Positions 23,189 through 30,681 of a stretch of DNA of 64,000 nt are shown one piece after another. Within the stretch, counting starts at the first letter, position 1. Every line of letters starts with the position of its first letter. The stretch is from NCBI RefSeq assembly GCF_017980685.1, contig NZ_JACXXO010000001.1, positions 496,001 through 560,000 on the forward strand. Reading direction: 5' to 3'. Source of the stretch: Pseudomonas iridis (lineage in GTDB: Bacteria > Pseudomonadota > Gammaproteobacteria > Pseudomonadales > Pseudomonadaceae). Made by a program: the position numbers and the translations under genes. The notes beneath the pieces were generated by a model. The model saw only the letters and a program-made list of their open reading frames with translations. It ran no database searches and was not told the DNA's origin.

Positions 23189-25908
23189 CTAGAAAGTGTA
23201 AAAAGTAACGTAGCCGTTATTGGCTGCCGGGCCATTGTTTGCCGAGTAGTAGATTGTCAGCGGTGATGCCAAAGCCAAATCTGAAAATGGTGCCAAACTG
23301 CCCATGTTCACCGAACCACCAGAGCCAAATACAATTGAGCCAAAACCTGTCGGATCCGAACACAAGGTTAAGGTGCTACCAGCTGGATTCGTTGCGCTGT
23401 AATCACATGGGCATACCCGCCAATCGACTTTGCATTTCGCGGCACAAGACCATTCAACGAAAGTGCTGTGAACACGGACGCGAAACCATTGCTTAAAAAT
23501 CTCTTTGCTTCAGTTGCAATTGAGCGGTCGGTCTGAGTCCCCCCCTGCAACTGTCTATTGGCGTTAGTTTGCCAAACGCTAACCAACGCGCTAGCGGTGT
23601 ATCCCACCGGCATATTAGTGCCGCCGTAGACCTCTGGAACAACAGCAGCCGTCGCATTGACGCCGAGCAACTTCGCAATTTTTGTATCAGGGTTATAAAT
23701 AACGTAAATGCCAACAGTCCCGCTGAGTGGGGCGGTTCCTGAATCCATCCCCCCGGCACCGACACTTGCCAGATTGATTGAAAGATTGATGTTCTTCAGT
23801 TTGTAGTGGCCACTACCCAACTGCTCAACGATCAATTGATCAGAGGTGATCGTTGCTGTCGCAGAAGGAGCAGCCACCGTCATACGCAAATTGCGTACTT
23901 GTCCGACCAAAGGCCCATTAACCTGCGACGCTTCAACTCTCGAGGCCAACGCGGCGATATCGATGCTTCCCTGATTGATCGGAGCGTTCCAGGCTTTGAT
24001 GCACCACATTACCGCTAGGTTGCGCGGGCGCGTTTCAGTGCCCACGTTTCCCGTTATTGGGACATCCGAATTGGCGCCAGTTCCAGCACCGCTGATCACA
24101 ACGGCTAGACCGGAACCCGATCCTGTTGCCGTAGTGACTGTATGCCGGAGAGCGTGCAAGTGGGACTGAAACTGGTGGTTCTGCCAACTGCCAACGGTTC
24201 GACCAGCATCCACTCCGCGCCCATGATCCCAACCTCGCAGGAATTCGCCGCGGGATTCCGGCAACCGGAAGTTGCCTACACCCTCATCGCCTTTGTTGAA
24301 TTTCGTACCGAGATCAGCCGCCAGATCCGGATAAGTCGCAATGCTCTGCACACTGCCATCCAGCTCCAGATAACCAGGCGCGACGATCCCCGTCGGGAAT
24401 GCCAGAACAGCACCCACCGGTACCGCAGATTTGAGACGCTCGACTTCCTTGGCCAGTGCGGCTACGTCGATGGTTCCCTGGTTGACCGGGGCATTCCAGG
24501 CTTTGATGCACCACATGACGGCGATGTTGCGAGGTCGAGCTTCCAAGCCTCCAGAGCTATTGAATCCTGCAGAGAAGTTGCTCATCACAGCTGTATTGCC
24601 GTTATCGACCACTACAGCACTAGGATTGCTGCCGGAGGCATTGGCAAAAGCCTGCATGCGTGTGACGGTATGGGCATGCGACTTGTTGTCGTCGGCCTGC
24701 CAACTACCAAGACCACGTCCAGCATCAATTCCCCGCCCATGATCCCAACCACGCAAGAACTCCCCCCGCGCCTCAGGCAGTCGGAAATTCCCGACACCCT
24801 CATCACCCGTATTGAACTTGCCGCCCAGATAAGCGCTCAAGTCCGGGTAAGTCGCGCTGCTTTTGACGCTGTTATCCAGCTCAAGAAAACCCGGCGGCGG
24901 AGCATCTACCGGGAACGCAACAATCGAGCCCACCGGCAATGCCGAAGCCTTGGCGATCAGCGCTTCAACTTCGGCCTTGGTGTAAGAGTCCTTGATGCCG
25001 AAACCCGCCAACGTCTCAGGATTTGCCCCGGCAGTCGCCCGTCCATATTCATCAACGGTCAGACTCTTGTAAGTACCGGCAGTAATTCCGGTGCGCCCTG
25101 CCAGCATCTTGAATGTCAGTGCAGTAGTGCCCAAGGTGATCGGCGCATTGGTAGTCAGGTGCCAGAGCGAATCACCGTTCGCCTTGCCCTCCTCCACCAT
25201 GACCGTCAGGCCCGGCGTGACTTTGGCACTTGTGCTGGCATCGTTCGCTCGAACCCAGTCACCGTTGGCAACAATCCATAGGCCGTTGTCCTTGGCCAAA
25301 GTCTGGTTCGCCAGCAACACGCGATCACCGGCAATTACCGCCACACCGTCAATCTGCTGCGCGCCTTTCATCACCACGTTGCCAGTTGCAGCGACGCGCA
25401 CCGACTGTTTGCCATCCAGTTTGCCGAGTTCTTCGGCCAGGTAGCTCATGACCCAGGCACGAGTGGCTTTGACGACGGTGTCATCAATCAACAACGTCAC
25501 CAGCGACGCGTTACTGGTCTCGAAAATCGAACGAATATAAAACTCTTTACCCGACCCCGAGTTGGCCAGAATCGGTTTGAACGACTCCGGGTACTTGACG
25601 ATGGCGTAGAGAACACCGGTGTCAGTCCACAGCCCCGCTTCGCGCACATACCAGCCGCCAACATCTGGCGGGATGGTCACTTCAGCGAGCAGCCAGCTCG
25701 GGTTCTTCTCGTCCTGAAACAGCGCATTGAGCGGCCCGCGCCAGACTTCGCGTTTGAGCGCGGTGGCGGTTGCGGCCGGGTTGTAGACTCCGCCCTCGCC
25801 GCCGTCACCGACGGAAATCTGCGTCAACTTGATCGGCGTGCCCGCGGCCTTTCACGCCGTTTCGTAGGCAATCCCTGCGTTGGTGAGCAGGGTGTAATAG
25901 TCAGCCAT
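23189..25908 (-). pseudogene. Tail fibre gene (P2 gpH type), disrupted by a TGA and a frameshift
   Basis: ATG 25908 follows the gpI stop and reads MADYYTLLTNAGIAYETA, the standard P2-type fibre N-terminus, then hits TGA at 25854-25852 (codon 19). After it the frame continues (KAAGTPIKLTQISVGDGG) for 800 residues without interruption: DUF3751-type N-terminal domain, a shaft, two tandem collar-like units and a tip. At about 23405 (after ...SIGGYAHV) the frame is lost; the -1 frame continues as DYSATNPAGSTLTLCSDPTG and ends GYVTFYTF at TAG 23189, 9 bp before the chaperone start. An intact protein would have about 905 residues. A TTG at 25827 could start a shortened product lacking the first 27 residues and the tip. 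Sequencing error cannot be excluded. Confidence 0.82.
23947..24936 (-). repeat. Tandem duplication of a collar-like domain within the fibre gene
   Basis: Two units of about 160 residues (24936-24457 and 24426-23947) share the same order of motifs: LPVGSIVAF / VPVGAVLAF, PPPGFLELD / VAPGYLELD, GDEGVGNFRLPE in both, RGEFLRGWDHGRG in both, and RPRN(I/L)AVMWCIKAWNAP in both. The parts between the HGRG and RPRN motifs differ, so the surface-exposed loops have diverged while the scaffold is kept. Confidence 0.9.
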
Positions 25909-26544
25909 TCAGGCCCCCTGAGGATAAATAGTGGATGTTTCGACGGTGTACATACCGGCAGCCATGAATGCCTCTCCCGAGGTTTCAAGCCCTTCGATGA
26001 ACACCGGATAAACCGTGGTCAGTTCGCCGCAGAAGGTCGCGGCGCCGATGTAATGGCTGCCGAATGCACTCAGCCCGACCGACACCGACAGAATGTCCCG
26101 TTCGCTCTTGGCATCCGCCAGACGGCGGTCGAGACGGGCGTCGATTTCGGCGCTGTAGGGTTGGTCGCTGAAGGCGCGCACGGAAAAACTGTACGGCGCG
26201 CCGGGCGGTGTCTGTTCGTACCAGGCGCGGATTTCCGGGCGCAGTTGCAAACCCTTTGCGGCGTTCTCCAGCGCTTTGCGAGTGCCGGCCTGGCGCGCGG
26301 TGGGCCAGGCGAGTTCGACGGTCAGGCGCTTTTCCGCTTCCGGTGCAGTCGTGCTCCATTCAGCGACGCCACGATCGGCTGCCAGATACGGCAGAAACGC
26401 GACAGGCGTTTCGCTCGGATTCATCAGTTCGGGAAACGGCGGCGCGATGCGATCAAGCAGTGCGCCGAAGCCAAGATCCAGCCCTCGCTCCAGTGCCGAA
26501 CTGTTCGCCGGCAGCAACGTCGGGCGCTGAGTTTGATCGCTCAT
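25909..26544 (-). CDS. Baseplate protein I (P2 gpI)
   Basis: A 211-aa P2 gpI homologue, typical motifs NSSALERGLDLGFGALLDRI (about residues 14-34), ETPVAFLPYLAADRGVAEWS (45-65) and RQAGTRKALENAAKGLQLRP. In P2 gpI caps the gpJ arms and holds the fibre; here it lies directly before the broken fibre gene. It overlaps gpJ by 4 bp. Confidence 0.92.
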   Translation of the reverse strand: MSDQTQRPTLLPANSSALERGLDLGFGALLDRIAPPFPELMNPSETPVAFLPYLAADRGVAEWSTTAPEAEKRLTVELAWPTARQAGTRKALENAAKGLQLRPEIRAWYEQTPPGAPYSFSVRAFSDQPYSAEIDARLDRRLADAKSERDILSVSVGLSAFGSHYIGAATFCGELTTVYPVFIEGLETSGEAFMAAGMYTVETSTIYPQGA

Positions 26545-27536
26545 ATTGTCAGCACCTCGACTTCGACTGCCGTGCAGTACGGCGCTTCAAACGCACTGGT
26601 GATGATCGAATCCAGCGGCTCAAGAATTTGCAGTTGCACGGCGCCGGCGCTGTGCAGCGTGTAGTCGATCCAGCTCGGATCGACCCGGCCTTCGAGGCGA
26701 TGACAACTGTCGGCGTAGGCCTGCAATTGTTGTTGCGCGGCGACTTTGGTCAGACCCGAGTCCGGGCCGGAATTGATCTTGGCAACGACACGGATTTTGT
26801 AGCGCTGAATGGCCGCAGCCTTGACCGTGACCCGATCTGTTTCCGGGCGAACATCGGGCCGGGCAAAGTGTTGGCGAACGCCATTGAGCAATGCCTCGGA
26901 AGGCGTGCCGTCACCGTCGCGGGAAAGCACAGTGACCTGCACTTCGCCGGGCGCGGTGCGGCGACCGTTACCATCCTTGACCTGCGCGGCGAGACCGTCG
27001 GGGTTGAAGGTGTAAGTGACGTTCACCACGCCGGCATCGGACGACTCGACTTTCACTGTCGGCCGCTCGCCGAGGGTGAACACTTCGCGGCGATACTGCA
27101 TTCGCGAACCCGCCGCCGGGGCATGGGGCGCGAGGTAATAACGCAGCCGCGCATCGTCGTCGCTTTCATAAATCGCCGGCACCGGTGGGAAGGCTGCCGG
27201 ATCGCCCGGATCGAGCAACTGACGCTCCAGGCCCATGTCGGCCAGCCGTGCATCGAGGTTGCTGCCGGTTGCCCACCACGCCAGCATCTGCTTGATACGG
27301 GCGTTGTATTTGCGTTCGTGGGTTTGCAGCCGGACACAAAACGCTTCAAGCGCAAGCGTCAGCAATTCGCTTTCGTTTTCCAGGCTGCTTTTGAGTTTCG
27401 CTGCGCTGTCCGGTGCTCGGGCGCCGACGTATTCGACGACGAAGGTCTTGAACTCGGGGAGCAGATCTTCGAAGGCTTCGACGGTGATCAGCGAAGGTTC
27501 GGCCAATTGGTTCTGGCCGGGGATCAACATGCTCAT
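26541..27536 (-). CDS. Baseplate assembly protein J (P2 gpJ)
   Basis: A 331-aa wedge protein. The start ATG 27536 overlaps the gpW stop (ATGA); the frame is open further upstream through gpW but that region is already coding. Recognisable parts are AFEDLLPEFKTFVVEYVGAR, then ADMGLERQLLDPGDPAAFPP (about residues 90-112) and ESDDDARLRYYLAPHAPAAG. The same baseplate-J fold as the 348-aa protein at 6.9 kb but from the P2 branch. Confidence 0.92.
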   Translation of the reverse strand: MSMLIPGQNQLAEPSLITVEAFEDLLPEFKTFVVEYVGARAPDSAAKLKSSLENESELLTLALEAFCVRLQTHERKYNARIKQMLAWWATGSNLDARLADMGLERQLLDPGDPAAFPPVPAIYESDDDARLRYYLAPHAPAAGSRMQYRREVFTLGERPTVKVESSDAGVVNVTYTFNPDGLAAQVKDGNGRRTAPGEVQVTVLSRDGDGTPSEALLNGVRQHFARPDVRPETDRVTVKAAAIQRYKIRVVAKINSGPDSGLTKVAAQQQLQAYADSCHRLEGRVDPSWIDYTLHSAGAVQLQILEPLDSIITSAFEAPYCTAVEVEVLTI

Positions 27537-27865
27537 GTCACTACCTCGAAAGTCTGTTGACGGTTTTTCCAGGTGCCGGCGAAACGCAGCAACAGACCGG
27601 CGCCCTGGCGGCTGGCGACGATCACGCTCGGCTGAAAATCGCTGATCCCGTTCTGCGTGTTGTAGAACGCCTGAGCCGCGTGGCTCTGAGCCAGAAGCAG
27701 GACGTCGTCGCCGAGGTTCTGCCCCAGCAGCGTGGGGATCAGCGAGCCATAGAGGGGCCTTTTTTGCCGGGTGCCCAGCGGCGTGGTCAGGGCTCGGGTC
27801 GCGCGCTGCACAAACTGCAGCCAGTCGTCGACCGTGGCCCCGCTGTCTCTGTCGATTCCGATCAT
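27533..27865 (-). CDS. Baseplate wedge protein W (P2 gpW, gp25-like)
   Basis: A 110-aa gp25-like protein starting MIGIDRDSGATVDDWLQFVQ, with TRALTTPLGTRQKRPLYGSL near residues 23-43, the highly conserved gp25 segment. It nucleates the sheath at the baseplate. It lies between gpV and gpJ as in P2 and R-pyocins. Confidence 0.93.
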   Translation of the reverse strand: MIGIDRDSGATVDDWLQFVQRATRALTTPLGTRQKRPLYGSLIPTLLGQNLGDDVLLLAQSHAAQAFYNTQNGISDFQPSVIVASRQGAGLLLRFAGTWKNRQQTFEVVT

Positions 27866-27879
27866 GGGAGGCTCTTGAA

Positions 27880-28488
27880 TCAGGGACTGATAACACGGCC
27901 CTGGTGATCCACCAATGGGCCGCTGAAGTGAACGCCCGAAGCGTCGATGGTCAGGCCGACGGCGCCCAGTTGCAGGTTGATCACCTGCGGGGTCAGCGTC
28001 AGTCGCGCCGGGCCGATGCTCAGTTCAAGCGATTCGCGAGACCCGTTGAACGCCGCCGGGCCATTAAGCCAATTCAGCGTATGCGTGGCGTCGTCATAAC
28101 CGCTTTCGCTGCCGTCCTGATGCACGCGGCGCGTCAGCGTCGGTACAGTCGAGGTGGGCGGAAAACGATCACTGTTCAAGCCGAACAACGCCACGCTCTG
28201 CGCGCCGCTTTCACCGCTGCCGTAATTGAACAGCAGGCACTGCTCGCCCACCGTCGGTATCCGCGATTCGCTTTGAGCGCCAGCGCTGGGGTTGAAGAAC
28301 TTGATCGATGGCGTCAGCAATCCACCGTGGCTGACCTTGCAGGTGTTGCTCGCCGCGTCGGCTTCCTGACAGATGCCGATGCGGCAGAAACTTTCGGCGC
28401 GTCGGTGCAGGTCTTCGATCTCCGCTTCCATCTCGGCCAGCCGTTCAATGATCGGGCCCAGTTGCATGCGCAGTAATGCGTCAAACAT
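27880..28488 (-). CDS. Baseplate assembly protein V, tail spike (P2 gpV)
   Basis: A 202-aa gpV homologue: a helical N-terminus (MFDALLRMQLGPIIERLAEM), an OB-like domain (IPTVGEQCLLFNYGSG) and a C-terminal beta-helical part. The P2-type spike pierces the outer membrane of the target. Its length matches R-pyocin PA0616 (about 190 aa). Confidence 0.92.
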   Translation of the reverse strand: MFDALLRMQLGPIIERLAEMEAEIEDLHRRAESFCRIGICQEADAASNTCKVSHGGLLTPSIKFFNPSAGAQSESRIPTVGEQCLLFNYGSGESGAQSVALFGLNSDRFPPTSTVPTLTRRVHQDGSESGYDDATHTLNWLNGPAAFNGSRESLELSIGPARLTLTPQVINLQLGAVGLTIDASGVHFSGPLVDHQGRVISP

Positions 28489-28491
28489 CGG

Positions 28492-29013
28492 TCAGGCCTC
28501 CAGCGTGGTGTATTGGTCGGGGTCGTCGATGTTGCTGACTTCCCAGGTACGGGCGAATTTCGGGATGCCCAGCGGGTCGTCGAGCAAGGTCGGACCGAGG
28601 TAAAGGGTCTGGTTGAATGACAACGTCCAGGTTTTGTATGGCTGCTCTGTGCGGATGAGCAATGACGGCAAGCCATCGATGTTCATCGGCAGATCGCATT
28701 GATCGCCGGGCAGGCTCCAGCGGTTGTCGGTGATCAGGTTTTTCAACACGGCAATCAGATCGCACGCTGCAAATGCCGTGGCGGCAAGCGCCGGGACGAC
28801 TTGCAACGACACCGTCATGACATGAGCAATTCGCCCATCAGCGGCGCGCACTCCCGATGCATTTCGGTCGAAGTCGATTAACACCCAAGCCTGTTCGCCA
28901 GGTGCGGTGAAATCGTCGTGATTGCCGACATTGAGGTTGAGCGCGGCGGTGTTACGCAGCGTCGTCGCGATAGCTGTAAACAGTTGCGACGGCTGCTGGA
29001 TCGGTGTGGGCAT
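28492..29013 (-). CDS. R-pyocin PA0615-like tail protein of unknown role
   Basis: ATG 29013 (MPTPIQQPSQLFTAIATTLR) gives 173 aa; a much longer frame upstream overlaps the holin in another frame and is not credible. The position between holin and gpV matches PA0615 of the R-pyocin cluster. It contains ALNLNVGNHDDFTAPGEQAW and a C-terminal KTWTLSFNQTLYLGPTL. Phage counterparts are annotated only as conserved tail or hypothetical proteins. Confidence 0.75.
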   Translation of the reverse strand: MPTPIQQPSQLFTAIATTLRNTAALNLNVGNHDDFTAPGEQAWVLIDFDRNASGVRAADGRIAHVMTVSLQVVPALAATAFAACDLIAVLKNLITDNRWSLPGDQCDLPMNIDGLPSLLIRTEQPYKTWTLSFNQTLYLGPTLLDDPLGIPKFARTWEVSNIDDPDQYTTLEA

Positions 29014-29084
29014 GCATGACCTCCTTTTCAATCGTCCACGCGCAGCCCTGCCGCCAAAATGGCGGCACGGAGAAACAGTCGGGG

Positions 29085-29423
29085 TTATGGCTGGTCGCGC
29101 GGCGGAACTTCGCAGACGCCGATGCGCTTTGCGGCCCAGCGTTCGTACAGACCGATGGCCACGTCGGCGCCGGCCATGGCGGTCAGGCAACCAAACGCGC
29201 CGGCGGCCCAGATCGACAATCCTGCGGCATACAGCAGCATGATCGCCGACACGCCGCAGATCATGCAGGCGCCGGAGCGCAGGGCCAGGCGCCGCAGCAG
29301 TGACCAGCCACGGGCGCCCTCTTTGTCTGCGCGCCACATTTCGCCGGACACCCCGCCCACTACGGCAAGGAGGATGACCAGCCAGATCGGCATTTCTGCC
29401 AGCGCTTGTTGCTCGCTTGTCAT
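29085..29423 (-). CDS. Holin
   Basis: A 112-aa protein with membrane segments at about residues 12-28, 50-66 and 70-88 and a charged C-terminus (YERWAAKRIGVCEVPPRDQP). Size, topology and position at the head of the tail operon match the holin of R-tailocin clusters (PA0614-like). It would let the endolysin at 1.4-2.0 kb reach the cell wall; the two partners are separated by both tail modules. Confidence 0.82.
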   Translation of the reverse strand: MTSEQQALAEMPIWLVILLAVVGGVSGEMWRADKEGARGWSLLRRLALRSGACMICGVSAIMLLYAAGLSIWAAGAFGCLTAMAGADVAIGLYERWAAKRIGVCEVPPRDQP

Positions 29424-29534
29424 GTCACGCCTCCTGAGGGTGATTGATGAAAGAAAGGGGCGTGAGCAGGCAACACCCGATCGGTGGCGCTTTTCACGCT
29501 TGAAGTAAATACAGCAGCTTTCTGGCTATAGGCG

Positions 29535-30110
29535 TTACAGACGTTCAACAATGACGTTGTCGATAAAGGCAAAGTTGGTGTTAGGGTTCTGCTCGTTGGA
29601 AAATGCCACGGTAGTCTGCGACGTGGTTGCGGTGAAATCGTAGGTAATGGGGGCCCACTCTACTGCAACGCCCTTAGCCGTCGGTGTGTTGAATGTGGCT
29701 GTTTGTCCAGCCACTTTCACCTGAACAACACCGTCGCCGGAGCGGCTGGCAAACCGGGAGTTACCCGCACTGAAGGTCAGTCGATACTTGGCACCTACCG
29801 CGGTGGCGAAGTTCTGCTGAATCCCACCACCATTGCCGTAAACATAATTGGCGAGATCAACGATCATTACGCCATCTGCAGCCACAGAGCCACCAATCGC
29901 ATTCGGCATATTGAAGTACTCCGCACCGGACAAAAAAGTTGTCCAGCCGGTGATGGCATTCGCTTTCGCCGGAGTGTCCAGAATGCAGCCGCCACCGCAT
30001 GTCGATTGTTCAAAACTGCCATTGACCAACAGGTTGGCTGCAAGAACGTTTGTACCCGTGCCGAGCAGCACAGCGCAGGACAGGAGCGGAACGAGGTATT
30101 TCTTCAACAT
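29535..30110 (-). CDS. Secreted DUF642/choice-of-anchor-type protein (cargo gene)
   Basis: ATG 30110 gives 191 aa with a clear signal peptide (MLKKYLVPLLSCAVLLGTG, cleaved near NVLAA-N). The mature part starts NLLVNGSFEQ and has ITGWTTFLSGAEYF, ADGVMIVDLANY and IQQNFATAVGAKYRLTFSAG, which fit the DUF642 beta-sandwich family, mostly carbohydrate-binding-like. It is not a known phage morphogenesis protein. It is AT-richer than its neighbours and sits between the leader terminator and the holin, so it would be co-induced with the tailocin unless it has its own promoter. Function unknown. Confidence 0.75.
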   Translation of the reverse strand: MLKKYLVPLLSCAVLLGTGTNVLAANLLVNGSFEQSTCGGGCILDTPAKANAITGWTTFLSGAEYFNMPNAIGGSVAADGVMIVDLANYVYGNGGGIQQNFATAVGAKYRLTFSAGNSRFASRSGDGVVQVKVAGQTATFNTPTAKGVAVEWAPITYDFTATTSQTTVAFSNEQNPNTNFAFIDNVIVERL

Positions 30111-30227
30111 ATGTTTTCTCTCGATTATGAGTTTTGTATCAGGGGAAATGCCGTTGGATCGCATCCAATAACGAAGGCGCCTTCACGCCGGTGATACGGC
30201 GTAATGCGCTAAACGAGGTAGGCATTC

Positions 30228-30256
30228 CAAAAAGCCCGGCCATTGGCCGGGCTTTT
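30228..30256. terminator. Strong bidirectional intrinsic terminator at the end of the tailocin leader
   Basis: Stem GCCCGGCCA / TGGCCGGGC with AAAA before and TTTT after, so it can act on either strand. It lies between the tailocin promoter at 30.52-30.55 kb and every tail gene, about 260 nt into the transcript. Confidence 0.85.
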
Positions 30257-30516
30257 CAGTAATGCGCTCCTTCGCCTTCCTTTAAATCCTGTGTTCAAAA
30301 AAGGAAGCTGACTTTTCGGCGCTACTGGCGCGGTACGAGTCCATTCAGATTGTTTTTCCGACCGCGGTCCCTGCCCGCCGGATAACTGCTTGTGGTGCTT
30401 TACGCTGCACACCCGGGTCAGTTGCCAACCCTCTGAACCGTTAAGGCCGGTTCATCGCTGCCTGTTCTTGTGGAACTAAAGAGCTTTCGTTTCCAGCCGC
30501 TTTGTCGAGCGGCTTG
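30257..30516 (-). promoter_or_regulatory. Untranslated leader of the tailocin transcript, with hairpins
   Basis: No credible gene lies between the promoter and the terminator at 30228-30256. On the transcribed strand there are clear hairpins: AGCCGCT / AGCGGCT (30514-30495) at the very 5' end and TGAACCG / CGGTTCA (30454-30434), plus several GC-rich imperfect stems at about 30300-30410. The region could host an attenuator, an antitermination element or a small RNA. A 67-codon open frame at 30209-30412 has no ribosome site and atypical composition and is not called. Confidence 0.5.
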
Positions 30517-30522
30517 GTGGCA

Positions 30523-30551
30523 ATAATATGCATGGATGCATATACAGTCAA
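30523..30551 (-). promoter_or_regulatory. Predicted sigma-70 promoter of the tailocin operon
   Basis: On the minus strand TTGACT (30551-30546), a 17-bp spacer, then TATTAT (30528-30523). The spacer is occupied by the perfect operator palindrome O1, so repressor binding would block RNA polymerase directly. Predicted transcript start is near 30516. Confidence 0.8.
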
Positions 30552-30595
30552 TGCACAAATGCATTTATTTATGCGCAAGAAATGCGCTCACGCAT
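30526..30595. promoter_or_regulatory. Operator cluster O1-O3 for the tailocin repressor
   Basis: Three inverted repeats share the pattern TGCR-N4-YGCA: O1 ATATGCATGGATGCATAT (30526-30543, perfect 8-bp arms), O2 AATGCACAAATGCATT (30550-30565) and O3 ATGCGCTCACGCAT (30582-30595). Centre spacing of the half-sites is 8 bp in all three. O1 fills the promoter spacer and O2 overlaps the -35. A related site lies before the repressor gene (31452-31467). Binding by the repressor at 30.7 kb is inferred. Confidence 0.75.
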
Positions 30596-30635
30596 GAAAG
30601 CCGCATAGATCAAGGTTCCGAGGTCTTTTGACGGG

Positions 30636-30664
30636 CGAAAAAAAACCCGCCGATGGCGGGTTTT
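30636..30664 (-). terminator. Intrinsic terminator of the repressor gene
   Basis: Minus-strand stem AACCCGC / GCGGGTT with a 5-nt loop, followed by a run of eight T, 18 bp after the repressor stop codon. It separates the repressor transcript from the tailocin promoter just downstream. Confidence 0.9.
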
Positions 30665-30681
30665 ATCTGAAAGCAGTGTGA

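Noticed and set aside
23404..23410. Programmed frameshift that would give the fibre two alternative C-termini
   Set aside because: The sequence around the frame change has no X XXY YYZ heptamer, unlike the two genuine sites in this locus; a lost base is the simpler reading.
25852..25854. Selenocysteine or stop-codon recoding at the fibre TGA
   Set aside because: No SECIS-like hairpin is evident directly after the TGA and the protein is not a redox enzyme; a nonsense mutation or sequencing error is more likely.
30209..30412. 67-codon minus-strand frame in the tailocin leader
   Set aside because: It overlaps the leader terminator, has no Shine-Dalgarno sequence and an unusual composition; the DNA is better explained as structured leader RNA.
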